64,000 nucleotides of DNA from positions 62,001 through 126,000 of the forward strand of contig JAODTK010002455.1 of assembly GCA_026419785.1 (NCBI GenBank). Reading direction: 5' to 3'. This DNA comes from Sclerodactyla briareus. Its lineage: Eukaryota; Echinodermata; Holothuroidea; Dendrochirotida; Sclerodactylidae. The first letter of the stretch is position 1, and each line of letters opens with the position of its first letter. Positions 1-10,546 of the stretch are shown here, piece after piece. The notes beneath the pieces were generated by a model. It was not told where the DNA came from and made no database searches. It worked only from the letters and a program-made list of their open reading frames with translations. Both the position numbers and the translations under genes were made by a program.

Positions 1-1500
1 GTGTCTGTTTCCATTAGCTATTATTTTCAATAAAACTCTACAAGCGGTATTGTTCCGGATGATTGAGGAGAGCCAAAGGTTTCTCCTATTTTCAAGAAAG
101 GCCTTTAAACGGTCTCTTCCGTGTAATTACAGGCCCAGTCCAGTCTATAGTGTTGTCTGCAAGGTAATGGAATTAATCATTCGGGATCATGTGGTTGATT
201 TTATTTCCAAGTGAGCATAGGTCTGAGTAGAGATTCGCAGCATGGTTTAGTTTAAGAATCGTTCGTGTTTGACTAATCTCTGGAATTTATGGAGATGTTA
301 CATGTCTGTTGGTACAACGGACAATGCTGTTGATCAATTTCTGGACTTTCAGAAAGCTCTTTGACAGGGTCTCAGGAGGGTCTCTTGCGCAGTTTGAGAG
401 CTTTGGATTGAGGGGAATGTCCTCAAGTGGATTCGATGAGTGGCGTTCATAATAGGGAACAACGAGTGTGGCCATTAATGGGCGGTCTCGTCTTTCTGGC
501 AAAGTCACTAGGGTGTTCCCAGGGACGGTTCTTGGGCCACTCCTGTTTCTGGCGTATATTACGATGAAGGTTCTGTTGAGTCACGGGTAAGAAGTCGCAG
601 CGAGACTAAGTTTGTATCGGGGAGGTCGGTTCGAATGAGATGGCTGCTATTGTTCATAGGGATCTGGATATAATTTCAAATGTCTTCCGACTGGCAGATG
701 TTTTGCCATGTCGACAAGTGCAAAGGGTGCATGTTGGTTTTCAACAATCGCAACGCTTCCTTCAAGTTGCGAATGGCCGAAATATTCAGGAGGGGATTTC
801 AGAAAAAAGATCTTGGGGTTTTTTATTCTTCTTGAAACCTTCCAAGCAGTGTTGCGAAGCGGCTAGCAGATGTAATGGATTCTGGCTTTGATTAGACGTC
901 ACTTCAGTTTCCTGATAATGATATTGGTGGTCAGGCTGTTAAGCAATGGTGAGACCGCACCTAGCGTATTCTGTACAAGTGTGAACTCCTTACTTTGCAA
1001 AGGACAGCAGGTAATGTAGAACGTTCAGCGAGGGTGCAACTAATATGATTCCTGTCTGAAAAAAGTTTATCTACGCGGGAAAGATTAAGGCGTCTCGGTC
1101 TAATACCATGGAGCTGAGGCGAATTCGGGGCGGTGAATGATCAGGTTTTCAAAATTGCCATGGACCGTGGCCTGTCTTTCCACTACCTTCTTTGAGATTT
1201 CCAATGTTACTGCAAATAGAATCCACTGTCTCAAGCTTCGTGGGCAAGCGCTGCAGAATGAAACTTCGTAAATATTTCTTCTCGCAGAGAGTGATCAATG
1301 AGCTGGAATGGTCTTCGGAAAAGGTTGTTTGCTCTAGGAGTGTGTGGACCGGTTCAGAACAGTCTGATTTATTGTTCAGGACATCAAGGGAGTAGTTATT
1401 TAGTTGAGGTTTGGTTCATTTTTGTTCCTGGGGGTGTGTGGCTTCGGGGTCGGTTTATGAGGATGTAATTTCTGACCCTTATTCACTAAACTAAACTAAA
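1..1500 (+). mobile_element. Decayed CR1/Jockey-like LINE, reverse transcriptase 3' half
   Basis: Translation in shifting frames gives the landmarks of a non-LTR retrotransposon reverse transcriptase in the right order. These are VSPIFKKG and NYRP..SVVCKVME near 85-180, SCLTNL...FLDFQKAL near 262-362, VP.T.LGPLLF-like text near 515-550, DKCK..(H)V near 708-740, EKRSWGFL / KDLGV near 800-830, a LRR.R..(D)-like stretch near 1085-1125, and FFSQRVINELEW near 1277-1312. The 3' end at about 1484-1500 is three copies of a TAAAC-type unit, the short 3' repeat common in CR1/L2-type LINEs. Stops and frameshifts occur throughout, so the element is dead. The 5' part lies outside the window. The family assignment rests on motif order only. 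Confidence 0.8.
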
Positions 1501-2605
1501 CAATCTATATGACCCTAGACCTGGGGACAGTTGATGCTTACAATCACTCCCTATCAGTGGTATGAGCCTGATAGCTTCAGTGACTCAGGTAAGTGATCAG
1601 GAGTTACCATGTTATACAGACCCATCATAAGATAGCTGGCCTCTATCTATATTATCCAAGACCATGGAGAGACAGTTGATGCTTCTCACTACCTCATCCA
1701 GTGGTTGAGCCTTGTAGCTTCCGTGACTCAGGTGAGTTATCAGGAGTTACCATGTTATACAGACCCATCATAAGATAGCTGGATCTCTCTAATGATCCCA
1801 GGACCTGGGAGCAGTTGATGCTTACATCACTCCCTCATCAGCGGTATGACCTTGAAGCTTCAGGGGGTTGTGACTCAGGTGAGTTATCAGGAGTTACCAT
1901 GTTATACAGACCCATCATAAGATAGATGGCTCTATCTATATGATCCCAGACCGTAGACAGTTGATGCTTCATCACTCCTCATCCAGGTGGTATGAGCCTT
2001 GATGCTTTCATTGACTCAGGTGAGTTATCAGGAGTTACCATATTATACAGACTCATCATAAGATAGATGCTTATCTATAGACCCCAGACCTGGAGACAGT
2101 AGATTGCTCCATAACTACCTCATCCAGCGGTATGAGGCCTGCCGATAGCTCAGTGACTCAGGTGAGTTACCATGTTATACAGACTCTCATAAAGTAGCTG
2201 GACTATCTATGTGACCCCAGACCTGGAGACAGTCGATGCTTACATCACTCTCTCATCCAGCGGTATGAGCCTCGATAGCTTCATCAGTGACTCATGTGAG
2301 TTATCATGGGTTACCATGTTAGACAGAACCATCCATAAGAAGCGGCTCTTGCTATATGACCCCAGACCTGCGAGATTAGATGGCTCAACACACCCCTCAT
2401 CCGTGGTATGAGCCTTGATAGCTTCAGTGACTCAGGTGAGTTATCAGGAGTGACTGTGTTATACAGACTCATCTATCTATATGACCCCAGACCTGGAGAC
2501 AGTCGATGCTTACATCACTCCCTCATCCAGCGGTATGAGCCTCGATAGCTTCAGTGACTCAGGTGAGTTATCAGGAGTGACTGTGTTATACAGACTCACC
2601 AAAAG
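1500..2605 (+). repeat. ~140 bp tandem array of eight exon-like units
   Basis: Eight diverged units follow one another. A donor-like motif recurs at GT positions 1589, 1732, 1879, 2020, 2162, 2296, 2436 and 2563, so the spacing is 127-147 bp. Each unit has a CAG-like acceptor ('gaccccag'), then about 72 bp, then CAG|GTGAGT (copy 1 has GTAAGT, copy 6 has CATGTGAG). In copy 8 the 72 bp is open and reads LETVDAYITPSS followed by SGMSLDSFSDS, which has the look of a Ser-rich protein exon. Copy 6 is also open, while most others carry indels. The array begins directly at the 3' end of the LINE. It could be a minisatellite that captured an exon. I cannot say which gene the exon would belong to, although DEPDC5 has a Ser-rich linker upstream of the exons seen here. 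Confidence 0.85.
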
Positions 2606-4328
2606 ACATTTCTTTGAATTTCACATGTTATCCCGCGTTGAAGCACCACAAATATCAGGCTGGATCTCGTTGAAGCACATTGTTCTCCACTATCTCTTGT
2701 CCAGGGGTGCACCCAGACAAATTTTTGCCATATGGAGCACAATTCAATTATTTAATGCTCCCTGATTGACTTAGGAACAGTAACTAACTGCAGTTCCGTA
2801 AGACTCTCAGTTGACAAATAAAGCTATGATTACTTTCATATTTAATTTTGGGGTTGTAAATTTTCGGAGTGAGAGAGACTTGTCCAGTGATTCAATTCTG
2901 CAGCGAGCGGGCATGGCTTTTTTTTTTTAATCAGTCCCCGGACTACTAAACCGCCCACTGGTGGATTACCCCATGGGCCGTAGGTTTGCCATGCCTGGTA
3001 TAGAATATAGACAGATCTGCATTGTGACGTTGTGAGGCAACTCAAGAAATTTCAGAATGCTGTAGGTCAGTCCATATGCATGGTGAAAATGTGGAGATTC
3101 TATTAGCTTGGCTTAAAGGCCAATGGTAATGTAAACATGACTGGACTTTCGTCACTCTATTTATTGCACTATAACAGCCAAAACTTCAGATCAAATTTCG
3201 GCTAATTTTAGTGTACCGATAAGGCACAATCAGCTATTGCAAAATGTACTGTGAAATCACAGGGGGAATTGCACGATCTCCTATAATACTAAAAAAAAAA
3301 AAAAAAAAAAACCTAAAAAGTCAAGGGGAAACATGTACATGAAAATCTTGTACCAAATAAATTATAGATGAGATCTCAATGAAAACAAAACCTACAAAAA
3401 TATCAGAGAATAATTCTCATTCATTATAAGTGAATACCTTTTTTGATTTCCCTGTTACCTTGGTGCAAAAAATGCAGCAGTAACTGTGAAGGATCTATGG
3501 GAGGCCTGTGCATCTTTCTCTCTGTGATGTCATAAATAAATTCCTGCAATTTCTCAGCAAGCAAATTGAAATATCTCAACAAAGAACATGTAGAACCTCA
3601 AATTTTGGGGTGTGTGGTTCCGATGGGTCTGTCAGCTTTCCACCTTTGCTAGTTTAAACGAATCTGTTACATGACATTGGCCTTTTTAATATCAGTAGCA
3701 CTGGTATGTGTGATGCTGAGGCAAGCAGAGTCCTCAGCCTGGTGGCTCGGGGGGAACTATTCAGCAAAGTTCAGTAGTCACATGTTCTTATTAGGTCCAT
3801 GAAGGAGAATTACTTCCTTTGAGCTTCCTTACCATACCGTTTGTCTCTCTGAGATGAACCCTTCTACAGTAACTCTGCAGCCTTCTTATGGGAACATGAC
3901 CCCAGGCTGTTAGTACCAGCCTTGTGTGAGTGAAGCACACAAGTTTCCCTCCATGTTTGGAAAATAGCTGATAGATTACGCCAACTAAGGTTACTGGGGC
4001 ATGATTTCACTGTCATAGTCATGTTGCACCATGACCTCATAGTTTGAATGAGCAGTTCATACTTACAGACCAACATATTCGGCAACTTGGTGCATGGGCC
4101 TCGGTGCCTCTAAGAACCTTTGGTGAAATTGTGTCCCATCCTCTCGGTATGCAGAAAGGTCATTACCGCCCCTGATGTTATACTTGACTGTTCATAATCT
4201 TCACGTTGGTAGCTGGCATCTTTTGTTCCTTAAATGATATCAAATGTTCAGAATACATGTTATTATTCTCAAATGTCCTGTCACGTAATGTGAACACAAA
4301 ATATCTGTTTTTTTTTCCGCTCCCATAG
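2606..4328. other. Non-coding stretch with one dispersed repeat
   Basis: No exon could be supported. A diverged repeat at about 3102-3440 recurs at 14357-14700. There is a poly-A run at about 3291-3310. The remainder shows nothing recognisable. Confidence 0.5.
3102..3440 (+). repeat. Dispersed repeat, copy 1
   Basis: Shares ordered blocks with 14357-14700: 'ggcttaaag..caatggt.atgtaaacat', then a 'ggcta..gt' block, 'gctattg.gcaaaatgt.c.gt' and 'aagtca....aaacatgta'. The two copies are clearly related but strongly diverged. No coding capacity or terminal repeats are visible, and the family is unknown. Confidence 0.55.
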
Positions 4329-4427
4329 AATCAATATCTTGTCCCCCTAGCGTACTGACAGCAGACGGAGGGTTGGGTGTTCTTGGGGCTTTACTGGGGA
4401 GCAGGCATGGTCTCCATTCCTGAACAG
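4329..4427 (+). CDS. Possible upstream DEPDC5 linker exon (weak)
   Basis: A 99 bp segment has a good acceptor (poly-T tract ending 'cgctcccatag') and a good donor (CAG|GTATGT). One frame is open over most of it (SISCPPSVLTADGGLGVLG...) and would leave one base, which is the phase needed by the next exon at 6062. However, that frame has a TGA close to its end. The position fits the low-complexity linker that precedes the SHEN region in DEPDC5. The sequence itself is not recognisable, so this is a splice-signal-based guess. Confidence 0.2.
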
Positions 4428-4710
4428 GTATGTGGATGTTTGTCCAGAGGATGGCAATTACCCTCTTAATAATTGTATAAATGATGGTTATGATAGCCTA
4501 ATCTGGGAACATTGTTATAGGACATCGAGCAGATCAGAAGAGGTTATACCAAAGGTTGCCATGGTATGGTAGTTGTGTGAAGCTCCCAGGTCTTACATTA
4601 CATGGTGGTAGTGAGGCATATGCTGAATGCCATTAAAATATAACCCGGTCTGAATGTGGAACCAACTGTGCTACATTAGGAAATAGGGAGCTTCAAATTC
4701 AAGAACGGCT

Positions 4711-5053
4711 ACGGCAGCGGCAACGTATGACACAATGTTAAAACTACGGCGCATGCGACAACCTCAAAAATGCCGTACAACGGTTGATCCCATGAGGGAG
4801 GCACTCGAGTCACTCACGTTTCACGTTGTACCTACGAAGTTGACGTGGACCAGCGCCGTGGTATCGTTCAACAGGCTGAAACAATGGAATTTGGGATTTT
4901 ACGATCAATACTCAAACGCGCAATCGTAAAACGTTGCGCATCTACATCACGCAAATGGCACATGGACACGTTGTAGAAATCTAGAGCGCCCGTAATGCAG
5001 GACAGCGACGTGGTCTCCGTGAAAAACATTACGTCATAGTGTGCCGTTGCCGT
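4711..5053. repeat. Possible small inverted-repeat element (MITE-like)
   Basis: A 29 bp segment at 4711-4739 is matched in inverted orientation by 5025-5053, with about six mismatches. The core is an 'acggca..ggca...tatgac..aatgtt' pattern. The interior of about 285 bp has a higher GC content than the flanks and no coding potential. I see no convincing target-site duplication, so the element boundaries are uncertain. Confidence 0.3.
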
Positions 5054-6061
5054 CGCATTGTGAAATCTAACGGCTACTAATAGTTGTTCCAGCATTATCA
5101 TAGTTTACAGCGCGAAGCAATGCATACATAATCACCTTGTTGAGGCACTTTGGTATTAGCTATGAACGCAGAACTGACAGTACATATTTTTTGAGTCAAT
5201 ACCTATCTTACAAAGTTTCATTGACACGATAAGTCTTTTATAGGCCGTAACTATTTAGGAAGATCCCATGGAACATGAAGTCTGTTCTTGCTCATGATCA
5301 AATGGCTAGTTCCAAAAGCCATTGTAAGGGGAAGAAGTTAATGACGTGTAGGACATTTCTCCGCCTCTCTTGCAATGGACTGAATGAAACTCAAAGTACT
5401 GATGCTAGTAGCCTATTTCTACTAATACCAACAAGCAATACCTTTGTCAGGCCGCTTGCATCTTCAAGACATTACCCAGGTTATATGCGTGTCTCCACCA
5501 AAACAAAATTAAATTAGTGGCTCCACTGGCAAGACTTTAGTTTTAGTCAGGCCACCTGTAAGCTGAGCATTGTATGATAATGTACTCATCTAAGGTTGAT
5601 GATCTTCCAAAACTAGGAAGGATTAATATGCTTATGATTCAGTGGATATGCTAGGTGATTCTCAAGAATAGACATGTATCAGATGAGTTGAGGAATAGGT
5701 TTATGCTTTGTAGGATTAGCGCTTGTACTTCCAAGAGGGAAAATTGAAGTGGTTTGGTTACCTAGCTAGAGGGGATGCAAGAAGACAACTCGGTTAGTGA
5801 TATTCAGTGGGAGGCCTAGAATAACTGGAATGGGGTAGTCCAGAGTTTTACAAGGTATTTGAGTATTTGTGATGATATCACTAGGGAAAGAGAAGATATG
5901 TTTGGAAGATAGTCACTTGTGCTTGGGACAACCATGTCAACATGGATGAGTGGGCGAACATGTACTGTCAGATATCATTAAGTCCTCACTATATATAATA
6001 CCTTTTTGTCGATGCACTCATCAAGATTTCCCAACAATTCACTGTTTTTTGCTTGTTGAAG
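5054..6061. other. Intergenic or intronic stretch, nothing recognised
   Basis: Short open frames only, none with recognisable protein sequence. It ends in the polypyrimidine tract and AG (6061) that precede the first clear DEPDC5 exon. Confidence 0.5.
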
Positions 6062-6258
6062 GCATGGACTGGAAGTCTCTGACCACCACGGCCTGTTTTC
6101 CAGTCTCCACTGATTTCTTCCCTGATAACACCAGTCTGCAGACGGAGTACTTTGAGTCACCGTACACCATGGACATCCCGGTAGATGAGAACGAGACCCT
6201 GAAACAGGAAATCCTCTGGGAGATATTCCAGGAGCTCATCTCACAGAGGCTGATACAG
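6062..6258 (+). CDS. DEPDC5: DEPDC5 exon, start of SHEN region
   Basis: This 197 bp exon is fully open in one frame: two bases, then 65 codons, ending in phase 0. It reads GMDWKSLTTTACFPVSTDFF, and shortly before its end EIFQELISQRLIQ. Animal DEPDC5 has a near-identical DWKSLTT.AC.P..TDYFP...LQ..Y block followed by a QxVFEEFICQRL-like helix, so the identification is strong. The acceptor is 'ttttttgcttgttgaag' ending at 6061 and the donor is CAG|GTCAGA at 6259. There is no frame break here. Confidence 0.93.
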
Positions 6259-6943
6259 GTCAGATACTTTCTTCTATCTCCCTGGTGATAAACTGTATAA
6301 ATATTGGAATCGAGTATGAATAAAATGTGCTCGTGTATGTGATAAATGCTTCATGCAGGGTTTTAGAGCTCTGATTGATATGTAATGAGCACGCTCCAGA
6401 ATAATGCATTAACATGTCAGTTGGCACCGAATATATGGTCAGAGCATCAGACTAGAAGCTTGGTGGTCCATGGAATTGCATAAAGTTAGCTTCAATAGTA
6501 GTGAAAAAGGGTTTTAAATGCTTTCAGGGATGCGAGTTGCCTGTCTGCCAGATTGTCCTATAGATTGTTCTCACTCCAAAAAAAGTGCTGGATAATGCAT
6601 GCCCAGATGTTAAGTAACAAGGCGAATGTTCTCCATCACAGAAAGGCTGCATCTCAATTTCTGGTGTGTGTGTCCTAAAAATAACAGAATAATGTGTATG
6701 CAATGATGCACAAAATAATTGCAATTTGGTGTTGATTCATGTCATGTCCCTGTGAATTAGCTGGTGGGTGAATGTGGGAAATATGGTGTGATGCTTTGTT
6801 GTATAAAGAATATTGGCTATGCGAGTTCTGGGCCAGTGAGTCAATTATACCTGTACATGGGTTCTTGTAATAGTGATTATTCTCATTGTGAATCCATCTG
6901 ATTCTGGTGTATGTGTTAATGAGATCTACATCTACAATCTATT
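6259..6943. other. 5' part of large DEPDC5 intron
   Basis: Ordinary AT-rich intron sequence with no supported feature. It precedes the inverted-repeat copy at 6944. Confidence 0.5.
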
Positions 6944-7050
6944 TCACTTACAACTACCCCATATGCACTTTGCACCCCACCCTGCGCCATTGAACATCAA
7001 TCTGGCAATCTTTTACAGGAGTCCGGGTTGGCAACCTTATCGTCCTTCTC
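6944..7050 (+). repeat. Left inverted copy flanking the GC-rich block
   Basis: About 107 bp beginning near 'cacttacaac' and ending 'cgtccttctc'. It is matched in inverted orientation at 12328-12422, sharing 'gcactttgcacccc', 'ctggcaatcttttaca', 'agtccggg.tggcaa' and 'atcgtccttc'. Its outer ~40 bp also match 12128-12170 in inverted orientation. It may be a terminal repeat of a ~5.5 kb insertion, or a dispersed MITE/SINE present in both orientations. Confidence 0.7.
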
Positions 7051-7570
7051 AGTTTGCCAGTTGAACGTTTAAGTTCATAATCATCTATGGCCTGAGAATG
7101 TATGATTTTTAATCGCCGGAATCACCCATTGCTTTCATAGACATTCAGAATCCTGCTAGAGCATTTCTTCCGACGTCTGTCTATCAGGATATGTTTATCC
7201 TTAGGGTTTGCGGATATTGGTTTGATTTTGTTCTCCCGCGCGATCCCGTTTTGCGTATAAAGTCCTATTTAGCATAGGCTGCTCCTGACAAGAGTGGCTG
7301 TGCATGGCTTCCCCCGTGCATAACGCACGCGGGTGAGTTGTGTGGTCTCCTATTGTGTTAGGTTCAGCGGGCTGGACTGTTGTCCGGGTGCTTTACCTAG
7401 CTGAGCCCCCCCCCACCCTCCCTCCCTTCCTTCGGTTGTCTCTCCGCGCGCGGCGCTAAGGAATGTTACGCAAGACGGGTGAGACGGGGGAATGGGGGAT
7501 ACTTTGTCGTTAACTGGCTTGGAGTCTAAGTTAACTCGTTCTATCGTGAGTTCGTTTACCGGCTGATGAA
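7051..7570. other. Transition into GC-rich block
   Basis: Unique-looking sequence that becomes GC-rich at about 7300-7480, with short C-rich tracts ('gagcccccccccaccctccctccc'). There is no ORF or RNA gene. It does not match the 3' end of animal 28S rRNA as far as I can tell by eye. Confidence 0.4.
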
Positions 7571-8025
7571 TGTATTGTTAGTCTTATACTGCAATACACT
7601 ACCGTTATGACATTTCGCATAACATGTCGGAAGTGATTCCCTCTTGTGATATGCTATTGTATACCGTTTGTTATAGGCTGAGCGTTTGTATTTGTATATT
7701 CTTATACGGCACAAATGGACACTCGTAAGATGACCATTTCACATATCATGTCGGAAGGATTCCTATTTGTGATATTGTTCCCGGCCCCGATTATTTGTAT
7801 TTTGTATACCGATTATACAGCAATACACTAGGTATTTGAAATATGCATATCACGTCGGGAATGATTCCTATCTGTGGTAACTATGGTATACAGTTAGTAT
7901 CGGCTGATGTTCGAGTATTTTGTATAATTCGTATACTGCCAATATACTCGTATTTATGACACATCACATATCATGTCGGAAGGATTCCTATTTGTGATAT
8001 CTCTATTGTATACCGTTCGGGAGGA
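7571..8025 (+). repeat. ~120 bp tandem repeats beside the GC-rich block
   Basis: Four diverged AT-rich units share 'cacat(a)tca(t/c)gtcggaa.gattcctatttgtgatat' and a 'gtataccg' element followed by 'cgtata'. The recognisable cores lie near 7619, 7738, 7848 and 7968, so the spacing is about 110-120 bp. The last unit runs straight into the GC-rich block ('cgttcgggaggaggatactcctgg'). This arrangement of short repeats leading into GC-rich DNA resembles an rDNA intergenic spacer with its enhancer or promoter repeats, but that is only an analogy. Confidence 0.75.
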
Positions 8026-8387
8026 GGATACTCCTGGAGGATATTTCCCGTAGCGGGACTTTCCTCAGATACGGTAAAGTGTGTCGGCTAACGGAACTTC
8101 CGGCCATTCGCTACCTGAGCAGAGGAACGCTGGGAGGCGCCGCCATGTCTACGAAGACTACCTACCGACGGAAGAGAAGACCCAGTGATAGGGCGGCGCT
8201 CGAAGAGAGTAGTGACGGTCGGGGAGCTGCCCTCCGTGCCCGTGGGCAGGTGCTCGTTAGCACTGTGAGTACCACAGGCATAGAGCTCTGGGTCAGCATG
8301 ACCCAAAAGCCGGCGGGACGGGCCGAAATGGCTCGTCTCGCACGTCGAAGAGGCAGCTTGCTGGTTCCTCCCTCGGCGCCGGACCCG

Positions 8388-8800
8388 AACGGGGTGTCTT
8401 TACCTCAGGACGGTCCGGAGGGTCCCGACAGGTGAGGTCGGGGGCGACCCAGGCGGGGCGGGCGAGGTGGCTCGTCTTTGCTGGTACGGCCCGACTCGGT
8501 AAGGTTCGGCGCCGGAGCCGGGTACCGGAACGGGGTCATTACAACTCGGGACTGCCCGGAGGTCCCGACAGGAGGTTGTCGGGGCCGGCCCCGGCGGGCC
8601 GAAACGGGGTGTAGTTACACCTCGGGAGGGGCCCTGAGGTTCCGACAAGCTAGGCGGGGCCGTACAGCCGGTCCGAAGGGTGTGGTTACACCTCGGCCAA
8701 CGGCCCGGGAGTCCGACAAGGCAAAAGGTCGGGGCGGGCCCGCCAGGTCCGATCGGGGGTGGTTACACCTCGAACGGCCGGACCTGGTCCGACGAAGGCG
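8388..8800 (+). repeat. ~75 bp GC-rich tandem repeats
   Basis: Units share 'gggtgt.gttacacctcgg..gg.ccgg.ggtcccgacaagg' followed by 'ggtcggggcggg'. Recognisable cores lie near 8398, 8538, 8611, 8683 and 8761. The last four are spaced 72-78 bp apart, and the first gap of about 140 bp equals two units. Confidence 0.65.
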
Positions 8801-10257
8801 GTCGGGACCTGTCCCGCGGCGCGGTCCAGCGGGCCGGACGGCTCAGCATCAGACCAGCGCCAAGGGACCGGGATACAGGGGACCCAGGGATCGATCCAAG
8901 CCTATAGGCACAGCCTACCTCGTCAACATATTCCCAGGAAGGTCTCTGCACGGATTCGGATAGCGGCTAGGCAGAGAAGTTTACATGGATAGCCAAGCCG
9001 CGAGCCCTGCGGGGTGATGTTACAGACCAGTTTCGCCGGTTTTCAGACAGTTTAGTGCGGCCGACGTTCCGGGGCCCGTACGGCTTGACGCTCCCGGACC
9101 CTACGGCATCCTGTAGGGGAGGTTAGGTGCGGCCGCGGCGTGCCCCCCAGGAACTTAGCTGTGGGTTCCGGGCAAGAGGGGGAGGGGAAGGACGACAAGA
9201 CGCTCCACGATACCGAGATCTCTCAGGAGGTCCCGGTGGGTGCGAGGCAGTCCGTCGAAAACAGCCATAGCGGCCGGAGTCTTCTTGTCAGGCATTGCGA
9301 CTCAAGTGGAGCAGTGGGTTCTAGGCCCGAGCGGCGAGGTTATTACCCGCCGGTAGTCATAGGGGTCGGATGGACAGCATTCTGTTATGTGGGTGCCGTT
9401 GATCCGATCAACCTAGGGCGAGGACGAAGCGCTGGCGGTCTTTTTTTTTCGGGAGGGACGTTGTTGAGGTCCCGCATCGTCAGAGACTGTTCTCGGTCCT
9501 CTCCGACATCGTTACTACGTTCGGGACCGGAACTCGCTACCCTGTCGCTATACAAGTGACGCTATCGAGTTCGTTGGTCCGGTGGCACTCCTCATCCTGC
9601 CAGTCTGTCAGACTTGGAGCGCGGGTGACGTAAGGCCGCAGGCATCGCACAGGGCCTGGTGACCAGCCCGTTCGATAAGAGAGCGCACCCCTGGCCGGAG
9701 ATCGGATCTCTTTCAAAGAGAGATAAGAGGTCTCGCAGAGGCCATGATGATGGGAAGATACAGTGTTCGCAGGCGAATGACTGTCTATAGACCTCCCCCC
9801 CCCCCCCCCCCGGGCGGGAGGGCCAACCGGGGCAGAGTGCAGGCTTCACGATCTAGCGAAAGTTTACAGCCGTTGCCAGTCGAGGACCAGGGCTGTTTTC
9901 CGGTCAGGGTCGGGCCTTCAAGCGTACTGCTTCCGTGGGAGAGGAATAGCGTTGGCTACCATTACCTCGGGGTTCTTACCAGGCCCATTCGCGACTTCAC
10001 CTCCGTAGCCGAGGCTCTAGAGGGCTCGCCCCTACAAGACAGGCTTACTGAAGATAGCCAGGGGGACTCAAGCCAAGAAACGGCCGGCATGGGACTGCCG
10101 GAATTTGGCTAGCGGACTACGTCTTGCCTTGTTAGGCCTACTTGACTAGTAGCCAGTCTCGCAGACGTCTCGTTCTCGCGCAATTAGATCTGTCCGCCCT
10201 GCATGCACCGTCTACTCCGTGGACCTATTAATCTTTGGCTGGGTGGTTATTCAACTT

Positions 10258-10546
10258 CACGTCGAACGCGCTTCCCCGAAGCCAGCACGTTCGCTCGATC
10301 GACCCGCCCTGTCCACTGAGAGGACAGAACAACGGCCCGTTTACGGAGCAGCTGGCTCCCAGAGGGTAGCAGTGCTCTCTGCCAGCCGTCTCTGCCGTCT
10401 AACTCCCGTGGAGCCCAAGGCTACTCCAACGCAGTCATCACATTCACGTCGGACGCGTTTTCCTGAAGTCAGCACGTGCGCTCGACCCCGACCCGCCATG
10501 TTCGCTGAGAGACAGAACTGTCGGCCATTTACGGAGGCAACCCGCT
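10258..10546 (+). repeat. ~186 bp direct duplication in GC-rich block
   Basis: The segment 10258-10360 recurs at 10444-10545. Both copies contain 'cacgtcg.acgcg.tt.cc.gaag.cagcacgt.cgctcga' and later 'cactgagag...cagaac..cggcc..tttacggag'. The copies differ by about 15-20 percent. Confidence 0.7.

Noticed and set aside
1-1500. An intact reverse transcriptase gene
   Set aside because: Stops and frame changes throughout. The catalytic region is not continuous in any frame.
8079-8963. Long overlapping ORFs in the GC-rich block (118 and 161 codons)
   Set aside because: They occur on both strands in several frames, as expected in stop-poor GC-rich repeat DNA, and show no domain or codon periodicity. 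They track the ~75 bp repeats.
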